NCBI GenBank assembly: GCA_013350335.1
Contig: CM023539.1
Coordinates: 33,156,631 to 33,220,630, forward strand
Length of the DNA stretch: 64,000 nucleotides
Origin: Chimonanthus salicifolius
Lineage: Eukaryota > Streptophyta > Magnoliopsida > Laurales > Calycanthaceae
Reading direction: 5' to 3'
Shown here: positions 23,170 through 35,745 of the stretch, piece after piece
How positions within the stretch are numbered: position 1 is the stretch's first letter
Layout of the letters: the number at the start of each line of letters is the position of its first letter
Made by a program: the position numbers and the translations under genes
The notes under the pieces: model-generated
Told to the model about the DNA's origin: nothing
Databases searched by the model: none
What the model saw: the letters and a program-made list of their open reading frames with translations, nothing else

Positions 23170-23804
23170 GGCTTTGTCTGACGTCCACTTCAACCACATC
23201 AAACTACAGTAGATGGAACGGAACCACCCATACAAACAAGACTTTAGAAGAAGACGTGTGATTGCTTACAGAAATCACATGATTCTACCCCATATAGTTT
23301 ATACTAAGTAGTTTGTATGACTTTTTTTCACTTCAACATTTGTTGATAAATATTGTATACAATAAGTAATCCCATGATCTTGGCTACATTTTCTGTAGCT
23401 CGTTTATTTAAGTATGCTTTATATTAAAAGTAATGGCTAAGAGAGATCGGCATTTATTTTCTAAAATAGAGATTCATTTCTTAAATTAAAAGATCTATGT
23501 AAATATATATCATTAGTAGAGAATAAATTACTAAGAAGATGATTAGGACAATTAGGAGTGAACATACATTTAAGCCTGTCCATTCTTTAATCATGACAAA
23601 AAGTATAGAGGCTCAAAATTTAATGGATTTATAGACCTTAGATAAACACAACTGTTTTTTACATGAAAATTCAATAATGTAGAAAAGATGAATTGATGAT
23701 AAGTTTGATATATAACAATTCACAGGGGTAAGTGAGTGTGAATAGTTTTAATTGATCATTAGAGAGGCCCCACATCAAAGGCCTTTAGAAGCGGTCTCTC
23801 GTAG
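23170..23804. other. Unassigned AT-rich sequence left of the copia insertion
   Basis: No coding frame or terminal repeat seen. A short inverted repeat (GAGAGGCC ... GGTCTCTC) lies at 23762-23800. Confidence 0.5.
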
Positions 23805-23809
23805 AGGTC

Positions 23810-23982
23810 TATTAACGGAAAGTCCTGACTTTCCGATATTGTGTATCTGTAATGATTCCCTTCCCCAATCAAGGGATTGTAATTTGTATGTGATTGATTC
23901 TTTCCTCATTTGTGAGGCTTGTAATTCCTATTTATACTGATATTAATAGAGAGGCAAAATTGCCAAATTCCTAAATTCTACA
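23810..23982 (+). repeat. Copia LTR 1 (5')
   Basis: 173 bp; starts TATTAACGGAAAG, ends AATTCTACA. Followed at 23983 by TGGTATC, the first bases of an initiator-Met tRNA primer-binding site, after which sequence jumps into RT. Confidence 0.85.
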
Positions 23983-23991
23983 TGGTATCTC

Positions 23992-25304
23992 GACTATAAT
24001 GAAACCTTCAGCCCTGTCGTCAAGCCCACCACAATCCGTACTGTTCTCAGTCTTGCGATCAACTTTGCCTGGCCCACTCATCAGCTTGACGTCAAGAATG
24101 CTTTCCTTCATTGCCACATTTTTGAAGAAGTTTATATGGTTCAACCGCCTGGCTTTGTTGATCCTCGTCGTCCTCAACATGTTTACAAACTACACAAAGC
24201 GATTTATGGTTTGAAGTAGGCTCCCCGAGCATGGTTTCACCGGTTCAGTTCTTTTCTTCTCTCTTATGGATTCGTTCAAAGCAAGGCCGACACCTCGATG
24301 TTCACCTTGCGCCAGGGCTCCAGCCTCATGATTCTACTTCTTTATGTTGATGATATTGTCTTGACCGGAAATACCCCAGCTCTTCTCAAATCGTTTATTC
24401 AAACACTGGGCTCCGAATTTGAAATCAAGGATCTTGGTACTCTTCAGTACTTCTTGGGTCTTGAGGTCACTTCTGCTTCTCGAGGGTTACATTTATCTCA
24501 GACCAAATACGCCCTAGATATTCTTCGTCGTCATCAGATGCTTGACTGCAAACCGTGCTCCACGCCTATTCCTGCTAAGACTCAGTTGTCTTCTCTCCCT
24601 GGTAACCTGCTCTCGGATCCCACTGAGCATCGCCAGCTTGTTGGCGCCCTTCAATATCTCACCCTCACAAGGCCCGATATTGCTTTCGCTGTATACATGG
24701 CCTCTCAATTTATGCGTGAACCTCGCACACCTCATTTGGACGCCATCAAATGCATCCTTCGCTATCTCAAAGGCTCCCTTGGTCGTGGTCTGTCTCTCCT
24801 CCGTGCAACTCATCCTCTTCGCCTGGTTGCTTACTCTAATGCTGATTGGGCCGGTTGTCCTGATAGTCGTCGCTCCACTACTGGTTTCTGCATTTTCTTG
24901 GGTCCCAACTTAATTTCTTGGTGTGCTAAGAAGCAACCGATTGTTTCTCGTTCTAGTGCTGAAGTCGAATACAGGGCTCTTGCCTATACCTGTGCTAATA
25001 CTATTTGGATTCAAAATCTCTTGCGTGAGCTTGGATTTCCTCTATCGTCTCCAACGATCCTTCTTTGTGATAATCTCAGTGCCACATATATGGCTGCTAA
25101 TTCCGTCTTTCATGCTCGGACTAAACACATCGAGCTTGATTATCATTTTATCCGCGAACGGGTAACCGCTGGCATTCATCAGATTCAGTTTGTCTCCTCC
25201 CTCGATCATCTTGCTGATATCTTCACAAAGGGTTTGGCTTCGCAATGCTTCTCTGTGCTTAGCTCCAAACTCGTCGCTCCCTCTTCGCCGAGTTTCCGGG
25301 GTAG
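23992..25304 (+). pseudogene. Copia RT and RNase H of the internally deleted copy
   Basis: Right after a 7-base remnant of the primer-binding site the frame enters RT at [12 protein letters not shown], so gag, protease, integrase and the RT N-terminus are deleted. It continues with [10 protein letters not shown], one stop (TAG 24217-24219, for the usual Gln in KQAPRAW), then LYVDDIVLTG (YVDD at 24343-24354) and an open frame through RNase H: YSNADWAGC (first catalytic region, Asp replaced near the usual YSDADW), SSAEVEYRAL, LLCDNLSATYMA. It runs into the middle LTR. The family's RT copies element RNA to DNA. The copy is dead because of the deletion and stop. Confidence 0.85.
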
Positions 25305-25476
25305 TATTAACGGAAAGTCCTGACTTTCCGATATTGTGTATCTGTAAGGATTCTCTTCCCCAATCAAGGGATTGTAATTTGTATGTGATTGATTCTTTCC
25401 TCATTTGTGAGGCTTGTAATTCCTATTTATACTGATATCAATAAAGAGGCAAAATTGCCAAATTCCTAAATCTACA
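25305..25476 (+). repeat. Copia LTR 2 (shared middle LTR)
   Basis: 172 bp, same ends as LTR 1. It serves as 3' LTR of the deleted copy and 5' LTR of the longer copy. The sequence after it (TGCGTGAACTGCAT) no longer looks like a TGGTATC primer-binding site. Confidence 0.85.
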
Positions 25477-25592
25477 TGCGTGAACTGCATCCTTGCTACT
25501 GTTTATCCCTTGTGCTATTTACCGGCTCCAAGATTTAAAAAAAAAAAAAAGGGACAGCCCTTTCTCCCTGCCGACCAGTGCACCTTCTCAAA

Positions 25593-26803
25593 ATGGCCTC
25601 CTCAGCTGTTTGCTCATCATCCTCCTCAGTCCCTATCATCACTGTACCCCATTTCTCCAATCTGGTCTCCATCAAATTAACGGAGACTAATTACCTACTT
25701 TGGCATGCTCAAATAAAACCCTTTTTGATTGGTCAAGACCATTGGTCCTTCATTGATGGCACCTCTTCTTGTCCTTCTCAGTATCTCTCCACTGATGATC
25801 CTTCCAAACAAGTGCCAAACCCCGCCTACACAAGTTGGGTTCACATGGATTAAACCCTTGTTAGCATCCTTAATGCTACACTTTTTGAACCTGTTCTGGC
25901 ACATGTGGTTGGTCTCTCCACTTCCCGTCAGATTTGGGAATGCTTACAGCACAACTGCTCTCAACAGTCTCTTGCCAATGCAACTCATCTGCGCTTCCAG
26001 TTGCTTTCCATTTCCAAGGGCACAAAGACTGTCTCCGAATATCTGCAGCATGCCAAGTCTCTTGCTGACTCTCTTGCAGCCATCAACCAACCTGTCCTCA
26101 GTGATGATCTTGTCACTTCAGTCCTTCGGGGCCTTGGATCTGATTATTCGATGCTTGTCACAGCCCTCATCAACTTCCCACCATTGCCTGTCTTCTTGGA
26201 TCTTCGGGCACGCCTCCTCTCCTTTAAGTCACAGCTCTCTCTCTCTCATCACTTGGCGACTCGACCACTTCCCCACCAACGACATTACTTTCCTCTCGTG
26301 GTCGTGGGCCCTCCTATCGTGGCAGTTGTAACTGTCGTGGAAACTTTGGTGGTCGCTCCGATTTTTATCAGTCTGGTCGTGGGGACCCTAGTCGTGGCAC
26401 CTTTGGTCGTGGTGGTCCTAGCCGTGGTAATCGAGGTCGCGGCCGCATGTCTACATCTCCGGGCATTCTCGGGCCTCCCTCATCGCCTGCCGTTCAATGT
26501 CAGATCTGCTCTTGGTATGGTCACAGTGCTTCTACTTGCTACAGCCGCTACTAGGACGAGTCTCAGTTCGAGGGTGATCTCTCCTCCACCTTCGCCGACA
26601 TGCAGATTGCCCAACCAGTTGATCCCAACTGGTACCCAGACACTAGCGCCACCAACGACATGACTGGTGATGTTGCATCTGTAAGCTCTAAGTCTGATTA
26701 CCCAGGTATGGATCAAGTTGTTTTGGGTAACGGTGACTCTCTCCCTATTTCGCACACTGGTCGCCTTTTACTCTCTTCTGCTTCATCACAGTTTCGTCTA
26801 TCT
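25593..26803 (+). pseudogene. Copia gag and protease, longer copy
   Basis: Start ATG at 25593. Gag reads SIKLTETNYLLWHAQIKPFL and later LANATHLRFQLLS and KSLADSLAAI, a UBN2-type gag. TAA at 25851-25853 replaces a usual Gln codon. A frameshift lies near the CT run at 26230-26280, after which the Arg/Gly-rich part and the knuckle CQICSWYGHSASTC (26498-26539) are in another frame, followed by TAG 26552-26554. The protease start reads WYPDTSATNDMTGD, with Ser instead of Gly in the D-T/S-G-A site. The frame then breaks at 26803, where the composite is inserted; it resumes at 40579 in register (FRLS then NVLHVPH). Confidence 0.85.
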
Positions 26804-27388
26804 TGTAATATCCTAGATTTTTCAATATATCAATATTTACGAAAATGCCATTGGATTTATGAATTAAAGGGTTATGATCGTAGATGAGAAAATGGTGGGA
26901 CCCATTGTTCAAGGAGGAACCAATGTACTGGGTATAAGGTTCAAATTAAGTTAAATGGGTAATGTACAGTTATTTGGGTCAAAGTGGTTAATTGGGTCAA
27001 AGGAGCCAATTGGGACCCAATGGGTCATTATGGACATGATTAATCATTGGGTGAGCTCAAAGCTTAATTGGTTTAAGTTTAATTAAATGTTTGAGTTTGG
27101 TTTGAGTTGAAATAAATGATGGAGTTTAGTTGAGTTGAATTTATGGGTTGAGTTGCATTAAATTGATGAGTTAAATGGGTGAGTTGTGTCATATGAGTTA
27201 GGTGGGAAATTATGGAGATAATTATCTCAAAGGGTGAATTGTGAAGTTGAAGAGTGGTGGTTTCAAGTTTGAACATCACACCACACATTGGAATGCATGG
27301 GAAGTTTCTTCCATGCTTGAAACTTCTAGTTAATAAATGAGGTGGCGGTTTTGTGGAGTTACATATGGTAGTTTGTTGTGTTTCAAAA
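26804..27388 (+). mobile_element. First 585 bp of a composite-family LTR
   Basis: Starts TGTAATATCCTAGATTTTTC, the same as the minus-strand start at 35745. It matches 35160-35745 (reverse) up to GTTGTGTTTCAA, then switches into minus-strand gag. Contains repeated GGGTCAAAG and CCCAATTGGG-like words. Confidence 0.75.
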
Positions 27389-28022
27389 AGGTCGCTGAAC
27401 ACTCATCCCAGGTCATGGCCGTCCTCTCCCTTACTGGTACGAGTGCCCGCTGTTTCTCCATCACCTCCCACCATTTACCGGCATATTCAATTAGTTGTGA
27501 TGTAGCCAGTAGAATCCTGTCAGCATGACTCGAGATCTTGAGTAGAGTTAAGATCTGAGTGATCTTCTTCAACCAATGTTCAGCTCCGAGAGCCCCTTCC
27601 TTCCCTTTGAAGTAGGGAAGGCGCTGTTGCTGGAATTCTCGGACCATACTCCGGTCATTGACGTCTTTAGAACTTTCACTTCCATTCATATGCTGTTGGA
27701 GTACAGAAGTCACCAGCGCTTGAACTAAGCTCTGTAGTTCAGGCGGCACATGTGGTATATGTACGCCGCTGTTCCCCTCTTCCTCCCTCCGAGATGAGTG
27801 CTCACTCTCCTTCTCTTCTCGGCGAGAGTGATGTGACTCTTCCTCATTGTGTGATTTTTCATGAAAAGATTGCTCCTTCTCATGTAAAGATGGCTTCTTC
27901 TCATGTAAAAATTTTTCATGTTGAGATACCACTTTCTCATGTTGAGTGATTTGTAACACTTTTTCCTTCCCCTTCTCGTTCTGAGGGATCTTTTTCTTTG
28001 GAGCCATTTTCCCTAAAGTCAT
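27388..28022 (-). pseudogene. Gypsy-type gag, N-terminal part, minus arm
   Basis: Frame from 28022 (or the likelier ATG at 28007, MAPKKKIPQ) runs about 210 codons without a stop. The first half is a run of Gln/His/Glu/Lys heptad-like repeats (QHEKVVSQHEKFLHEKK) and an Arg/Ser-Glu stretch; then PPELQSLVQALVTSVLQQ and the Ty3-type gag core YFKGKEGALGAEHWLKKI and EYAGKWWEVMEK. After TWDECSATFLK the sequence turns into inverted LTR, so the rest of gag and all of pol are missing. Gag forms the particle of such elements. The last residues (NKLPYVTPQ) are LTR-encoded. Confidence 0.75.
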
Positions 28023-28390
28023 GAAAACATTAACGACTTAGTTTCTTCATACAATTTGTGTTTTTCACTATTTTGGGAAGATTTCCAAATAAGCACTCTT
28101 GGCTTTCTTTGTTTTTGGGGAAATTTCTAAATATCTATTGTTTGTTTCTCAATTTGGGGATATTGGGGAAGTGTATCCTATTTTGTTGTATTTGGTATAT
28201 CCATGACTGTACTTCCTTTGCTATCTTTCATTGTTATTCTTAGATTGATTGTTCAATCCGAGTCTAACGAAGTAAATTAATCCGGCCCCCAGTCAGCGGA
28301 CTCCCGAGAGTCGGTCAGTTGGGATTCTTATTTGTCAGTGAGACATGAACCCGTCTTAATGTTACTTCAAAAGATTCAACTTCCCGTTTC

Positions 28391-28402
28391 GCTCTGATAC
28401 CA
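28391..28402 (-). other. Primer-binding site, minus arm
   Basis: Plus strand GCTCTGATACCA, i.e. TGGTATCAGAGC, two bases inside the LTR end at 28405. Initiator-Met tRNA type. Confidence 0.8.
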
Positions 28403-28905
28403 ACTGTAATACCCCACCCTATTCACTCTAATAATCAGAGTTTTTTTTTATAATAAATAAACAAGTGATAAGAGCGGAGTGTCACGACGCGAGTTAAGTT
28501 CGGACTTCTAATGTCCGACCCTTAACTAGCCAACCCTATGTGTGCATGGACTAAGTCCATGACAACAGTTCACACATAGTGATTTATAACCTTTGCGGAA
28601 TATAACATAACTGATTGCGGATTATAATGGAACCTACATCTACTCCATTTTATTAGATAGCAAAGTACATAGTCATTTATCCAAAGTTATCTTAACTTAA
28701 TCATCCATACCAAACCTTTCACAAACCATAGCAACTATTATCTAAGTTATTACATGTCAACATCTAACTACTCAAATTACATGTCCATGTAAACTTATCA
28801 AAATATCAATAATAAATTCCAATCCCATATCCAAGCTTCTATACTTGGCTCCTTTCACGATCCTCGATCACTTCCTTTCCTATATCAATCACTAGGGTAG
28901 AAGTA

Positions 28906-28926
28906 GGGTGTTAGAACAATGCGCCC
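28906..28926. repeat. GGGCGCGTT palindrome, minus arm LTR
   Basis: GGGTGTTAGAACAATGCGCCC; the same 21-base imperfect palindrome, next to CAGTAGG, is at 31541-31561 and 39350-39370, i.e. in all three LTR copies that cover it. Confidence 0.7.
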
Positions 28927-29524
28927 AGTAGGAATTCTAGGTAAGGCTATCACATGGGTTAGTATCACAAAAACATATATAATATCATATCATAAAAACC
29001 ATATGAAATCATGCCATGCCATATGTCTTATGCAATGAGTCCCACCCATCACATACATGTAACCTCTTGATGGAATTCTCCTCATCAAGGTATTCCCACA
29101 GTGGTCTTTCGGACGCCCCGATGGAGTGTGGCCTCCGGATTCTTCTTGATGGCATTATCCACATCAAGGTCTTCCTACGAATGCCTCATGGACGCCCCGA
29201 CGGAGCGTAGCCTCTGGTTACAAACTTCCCTCCCATGCCATGCATAAGATGTACATGTCCATATGCTATGTAATGTAAATACCATAGCATTAAAAACCTC
29301 ACTTTTGAAACATAATATAAATTGCAACATAAACCAGCAAACCAAATAAAACCATATACATATCCATGTTTCAATAAGGTAGAATCCTACCAAAAGACTA
29401 CTCAAGTCCTTCGCTTCTTAATCCGGCAACCGCCCACGATCTTGCACCGTTTGTGAGGTCCCGTCACCTTGTTTACACAACAATCAAATTAAACCAATGT
29501 TTCAACCATGCCTAAGTCCACCAT

Positions 29525-30568
29525 GGTTCGGCCATACACCATGGCCGAACGTCACTAATTAGGTTTTTGGGTCCCTTTTTGATCCATTGATCATTTTAAT
29601 CTTGTGGATCTAAAATCAGTCAACCTTTGGTTCATTTATCAAACAAATAAGGTCATCATTAAAAGTCCCTAAGTCCACAACCATTCGCCATAAGGTTCTT
29701 CATTTTTGGCCATATTTACATTTTTGCCACTCCTTCTTCCATGGTTAAACACTTCTTCCATTCATGCACATCTATGTCCAGAATTGATCTATAAGCATGG
29801 ATCCATCAATGACTCATCAACCATGACATAAAAATAATTATACATCATCCATTTCCTTAACTTAATACCTATTCATTTTAGTACAAGCATAAACCCAAAC
29901 TTAGCCCATAAAATGGCTCATGGGGTTCGGCCATACAACATGGCCGAACCCATGATGTCATTTTCCTCATTTTTCTTAGATCATTTACCACATCTTTGAT
30001 CCACAACTAAGTCCCTTCTTGAGGGGGATTTCATCATACATTTTGGTCATCATCATTAACCACTTTTAAACCTTTTAAACTTACCAATATTCCCCTCATC
30101 TTCATGTCCTTTGTTCTTTTAATTTAGATGTAAGATCATGACCTCTTGATTCCTTATTCTAAAGCATGGAACCATTAATAATTTCCAACCATACTCTTAA
30201 CTCCAATTAACCCATAAAATGGACCATGGGGTTCGGCCATACACATAGCCGAACCCTATGGTTTTCTTGATTCAAACCTTCCAATTTATACATGGTTTAT
30301 ACATAGCCACTTAGCCATCAAAACAATATGGTTCAGCCATGCAATAGCTGATCCAAAACAGTAACCTTATCTCCATTTAAAAACCCTTTAAACCTTCAAA
30401 ACATGGTATGGTTTTTATCTCTCAAAAACCATAAAAATTACTGAGTCTTTTCATGGGGTTCAGCCATCCCAAGTGGCCGAACCCTATGATCCATGTTTTA
30501 CCCTTTTTAAACAGCATAATCCATGATCTAAACCCTTGATAGGTTCGGCCATACAATGGCCGGATCAT
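29525..30568. repeat. GGTTCGGCCAT stem-loop array, minus arm LTR
   Basis: Stem-loops of the form GGGTTCGGCCAT-(3 to 6)-ATGGCCGAACCC at 29525-29551, about 29925-29952, 30229-30256, 30326-30353 (weak), 30456-30486 and 30541-30568. Confidence 0.8.
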
Positions 30569-31770
30569 GTTCCATTAGGTTTATAGTGCACTTACCAATA
30601 CCGCGACTCCTTCGGTTCTTTCACTCCTTCTTGACCTTCTCCTTCCTTAGTCCTTCCTTCCTCCCTTCCTTCTTTATCTTTAGCCGATCCAAACCTTGCT
30701 GGAAACCCCTTGAAATGTTTCAGCCAAAGTATTGACTTGAGAAAGAGAGAGAGAGAGAGAGTAACTTGGCCTTGGGTGAAAGTGATGAACCTAGAGATGC
30801 AACTCCTTTCCTCTAAGTTCACTTTGTCTTGGTAAAATAATCAGCCAAGGACTGAATTGTGTGAGAGACAACCAGGCAATGATCTTTGTCTTGAGAGGTG
30901 AAAAACGTCCAAGGGAGAGAGAGGGAGAGAGTGAAAATGAAACTCCTTTGGCTAATGAAATTCAGCCTAAGGTTGGCACCACATGTAACTCCCATTTGCA
31001 TTCATCTCCTTTACTTATTTCTTTTGGGGGTTTCATCTTTGAGATGGAACTCCTAAGGCACCAACGGTTTTTGTGTAATGCCGCTCCCTTTCCGAGATTC
31101 AGAGTCTATTTTTTTTTTAATAATAATATAATAACACCGGAAGAGGGCGGACGACGTCACGACGCGAGTTAAGTTCGGACTTCCAAAGTCTGACCCTTAA
31201 CTGGCCACCCATGTGAGCATGGACTAAACCCATGAAAGACAAATCACACATGGAACTAATCAAGTCATGCGGAATAAACTAGACCAATTGCGGAAATAAA
31301 CTGAATAGATAGCAAGTACAAGTTTCCCATTAAAACTAGTTAATGCAAATATCCATTATCAAACTATAAACAAACCATAACAAAGTTACTAGCTATTACA
31401 TGTCCATAAATTGTAATTCATATGACAGTAAAATAGAAGTTCATTCCAACACTCAAACTCTTAAACTTGGCTCCCCTCCTGGTCCTCGACCTTCTCTTTC
31501 CCTTTTCCTTTTCCTGCAATATCCTCTAAGGATAGAATTAGGGCGTTAGATCAACGCGCCCAGTAGGTTTTCTGATCAAGGCTACCACATGGTTAGTATA
31601 TAAAAAATGCATATATCATAGTATATGATCATCCAAAAACATCTGAAATCAATACTATGTATGTAAGTGCCAATGTAATGAGTCCCACCCATCACACATA
31701 TACATAGCCATCACTTGACGAGACTCTCATCGTCAAGGTAAACCATAGTACTCTTTCATTTCTTCTTGAT

Positions 31771-31987
31771 GATATTCCTCCTGGCAGGATCCTCATCGCC
31801 TAAGGAGGCTGATGTGACTCTCATCATAATGATATTCCTCCTAGCGGGACCCTCATCGCCTAAGGAAGCCAATGTGACTCTCATCATCATGATATTCCTC
31901 CTTGCGGAACACTCATCGCCTAAGGAGGCCGATGTGACTCATCATCATGATATTCCTCCTGGAGGGACCTCATCGCCTAAGGAGGCC
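31771..31987. repeat. 60-bp tandem repeat in the solo LTR
   Basis: GATATTCCTCCT starts at 31771, 31831, 31891 and 31949 (periods 60, 60, 58). Each unit contains CCTCCT followed by CCTAAGGAGG, which can pair. Confidence 0.9.
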
Positions 31988-32370
31988 CCACAGTTGCATC
32001 ACGGCATACCGACGAAGTGTGGGCTCCAGTTTCAATAATCATCACCCCATGCAATGCATGAGATGTCAATGAATATATGTCAATTGTAAATATAGATCTC
32101 ATCATTCAAAACCAATTTGAAACATAAAACAATAACAATATATCTCATAAAAACCATGATAAACCAATTATAAAAGTGGTTACAAGTAGGTAGGAAACCT
32201 ACTGAAACTTCGCTTAAGTGTCCGTTCCTTTTTAAGCTTCACCCGATCACGACTCGCACGCTGTTCAACTTCCGTTTCCTTATTTATACAACATCAAGTT
32301 AATACTTAATCTTTTTGATTTATAATCAAGTTTAGATCCCATAAACCATCTTGTATTACAAACATAGGTA

Positions 32371-33417
32371 GGGTTCGGCCATACAACATGGCCGAAGCAT
32401 ACCACTTTGGTTTGATCCCTCTTTTAAGTCCTTTTCATCCTTCTCTATTTTTATTTAATCCTCATTAAAACATCTCATATTATATTATGAATTAACCCTA
32501 AGTACACCAAATGATCATTAGTGGGGTTCGGCCACACTACATGGCTGAACCTCACCATACTGATTTTGCCCCTTTTTCCATCATATGTATGGCTGATTAT
32601 TTACTTATCACTAAGTCCAAGGATAAGCATATATGAATCCTTAATCCAAAGCATACACCCATTTATAAATTCCACATGTTCTTAATTCTAAACACCCCTA
32701 AAATGACCCATGGGGTTCTCTTGATGTAATTCTCCCAACAATTACACATAGCTCATTCATTGTATCTTAGCCATGAAACAATAGGGTTCAGCCATTCCAT
32801 AGCTACCCTACACATTAATTTTTCATTCCAAATAAAACACTTAAAAACTCTCCACCATTGGTATGGTTTTTATCTCTCCAAAAACCATACCAAATTATGA
32901 AATACTTTCATGGGGTTCGACCATCCAAGGTGGCCGAACCCTATGCCCATGATTTGGACCTTTTTAACTTACATCTTATGTTCATTAAAAACATGTAAAC
33001 ATCACCATAGTATTGCATGGTTTTTACCCTTCAAAAACCATCTAAATACCCAAATAACTTCATGGGGTTCGGCCATCCAAAATGGCCGAACCCATCGATC
33101 CATTTTTATCATTTTAAACCACCTTTACCCAAGGTTTAAACCCTTGATGAATTAGGCCATTCCATGGCCAAATCATGACATTCAAATCCATGATTTAAAA
33201 ACCCTTTCCACTTGCATCTTAGGTCTAATTAAAACATCTAAAATTGTCCATCATTTTGCATGGTTTTAACTTACAAAAACCATCAACATAACCATATTAT
33301 TTCATGGGGTTCGGCCATCCAAAGTGGCCGAACCCTATGGTCCATGTTTTCTATCTTTTTAAACATCAATATTCATACTTTGAACCCTTGGTAGATTCGG
33401 CCATCCCATGGCCAAAT
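32371..33417. repeat. GGTTCGGCCAT stem-loop array, solo LTR
   Basis: Units at 32371-32397, 32524-32551, 32912-32942, 33064-33092, 33151-33173 (weak), 33305-33335 and 33394-33417 (weak). Confidence 0.8.
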
Positions 33418-35745
33418 CATGTTCCATTTGACCCACTTTCTTATACAAAATTCCATGGAGTACTTACCAATTTTCTAAGTCTTTCTTCTTGCCTTTGATC
33501 CTTGCTTTCTTCCTTCTTGCTCCCTTAGTTCTTAGCTGATTAGAAGCTTGAATCAATGGCGAAAACACCAAAGTATAATTCGGCCAAGGGGGTATGTTCT
33601 TGAGAGAGAGGGAGAGATAAGAATTCTATGATTTCATTGAGTGACAATCGGCCAAAGGTGTGGTGTTTTGTTTTTGTTAAGCAGGCCCATATCCTCTCAT
33701 TACTCCTCATCAATTCTTGATCAAACCAAGGAGACATTTGGTGCCAACCAAGGCACCCCTTGGCACTCCTACGTTGGAGCTTGGGTTTCCATTATGAGAT
33801 GGAAACCCAACCAAGCTTCCAAGGTGGTTCTCATCTCATGCCATTGAATTCCATGTATCAACCATTAATTCCAACCCACCAACGTGTGGGACTTGTTTTC
33901 ATGGTGCTGTTTGAGACCAAGGCAACTTTCCATATCCCATTTGACTCACTTGAACTCAAGGTCCCTTTGGTTTCCAACTCAACTCACCCAACTCATTAGC
34001 CCAACTCACCACACTTAATGCCATTCATTTAATGCACTTGAGTCAACTCATTTCTTAATTCAAATCCAACTCATTTTAGTCCCAACTCAACCTGATTTAA
34101 CTCATATTTGAGCTCACTTGAGGGTCCACACGGTCAATAGGTCAACATGGTCAACTCGACCCATTAGATCCCCATTTAGCCCATGGATCCAATTTGACGC
34201 CATGACCCATTTATGGGTGGTTTAACCCTTTGCATGTGGTTTACACACTTGTATGAAGCCTACCCATTTATCATACATTTCATTTCTAATCAATTCAGCT
34301 TAACCATAATAAAATTGAGCTTACCCAATGGTCAAATAAGTCCACCATGACCCATTGGGTCCCAATTGGGTCCTTTGACCCAATTAACCATTTTGACCCA
34401 ATTTGATGTACATTGCCCCTTTACTTAAACTTGATCCTTATAATATGTTCATAGGGTCTTAATTTGAACAACGGGCCCCATTATTTTCTCATTTACAATC
34501 ACATCTATTAAATTTACCATTCCAGTGGCATTTTCGTAAATATTCATATCATTGAGAAATTGGGGTGTTACATTTTGGCTCTTGGCTGCCCTAGATGCAA
34601 CCTTCTTCAAGTGTGAACCCACTTGTAACTCCCATTTGCTTAATGCCTCCCTTGGGGTTTCATCCTTGAGATGAAACTCCCAAGGTACCCAACGTCTCCC
34701 AATGGTGTTTTGGTGTATCATTTCCTGTCATCATTCATCTCTTATTAACATTGCATGTGAGAGTTTCATATTGAAATGAAAATCCCATAGGCTTCAACGG
34801 TATTGTCATTGTTTGGCTTGTGTAACCGCCACCTCTCCATTATTGGACTACTTGGGAGTTTCATCCATGAGATGAAACTCCATGTCCTTTCATCTCCCAA
34901 ATCCCAACAATATGCTTGATGTTTTATGTAACCGTCCACCTCCCTTGATTCTCACCAATGCCCCATGTGGGGGTTTCATGCATGGGGAAATCTTCCCATG
35001 CAACCAACATCTATAAGGTGGTGCATCTTGAAATCTTGCTGTAACCTCCCCTCAATTATGCTTTCATGTGGGGGTTTCATCCTTGAGATGAAACTCCCAA
35101 GTGGGGTTTCATGCATGGAATAAAGCCTCCATGCTATCCAACGTGCATAATACTTTAGATGTTGAAACACAACTCCCCACCATATGTAACTCCACAAAAC
35201 CGCCACCCTCATTTATTAAGTAGGAGTTTCATGCATGGAAGAAACTTCCCATGCATTCCAACGTGTGGTGTGATGTTCAAACTTGAAACCACCACTCTTC
35301 AACTTCACAATTCACCCTTTGAGATAATTATCTCCATAATTTCCCACCTAACTCATATGACACAACTCACCCATTTAACTCATCAATTTAATGCAACTCA
35401 ACCCATAAATTCAACTCAACTAAACTCCATCATTTATTTCAACTCAAACCAAACTCAAACATTTAATTAAACTTAAACCAATTAAGCTTTGAGCTCACCC
35501 AATGATTAATCATGTCCACAATGACCCATTGGGTCCCAATTGGGTCCTTTGACCCAATTAACCACTTTGACCCATATAAATGTACATTACCCATTTAACT
35601 TAATTTGAACCTTATACCCAGTACATTGGTTCCTACTTGAATAATGGGTCCCACCATTTTCTCATCTACGATCATAACCCTTTAATTCATAAATCCAATG
35701 GCATTTTCGTAAATATTGATATATTGAAAAATCTAGGATATTACA

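Larger units (their letters stand above)
31074..34572 (-). mobile_element. Solo LTR nested in an LTR of the same family
   Basis: 3499 bp, ends TG and CA (minus strand TGTAACACCCC to GGCATTACA), flanked by TTTTG at 31069-31073 and 34573-34577. It shares the layout of the host LTR (hairpin array, GGGCGCGTT palindrome, microsatellite) but differs clearly in sequence, so it is an older or different subfamily member. No interior is present. Confidence 0.85.
28405..35745 (-). mobile_element. Full LTR, minus arm, split by a solo LTR
   Basis: On the minus strand it starts TGTAATATCC (35745) and ends GGGGTATTACA (28405). Without the nested 31074-34572 LTR and one TTTTG it is about 3.84 kb. The join (31073 to 34578) reads CCAACGGTTTTGGCTCTTGG, exactly the uninterrupted sequence seen in reverse near 37152-37172. 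Interior sequence lies on both sides: primer site and gag to the left, polypurine-like end to the right. So it is an internal LTR of a rearranged molecule. Confidence 0.75.

Noticed and set aside
23992..25304. Possible endogenous pararetrovirus RT
   Set aside because: RT motifs (YVDD in a copia context, RNase H SSAEVEYRAL) and flanking 173-bp LTRs with target duplication identify a copia retrotransposon; no virus-type genes are seen.
24514..25404. Long minus-strand frames opposite the copia RT/RNase H
   Set aside because: Mirror frames of real plus-strand coding sequence; the same mirror frames recur opposite the second copia copy.
31766..32038. 90-codon open frame with repeated MIFLLAG-like peptide
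   Set aside because: It is the translation of the 60-bp tandem repeat; a period divisible by three keeps frames open by chance.
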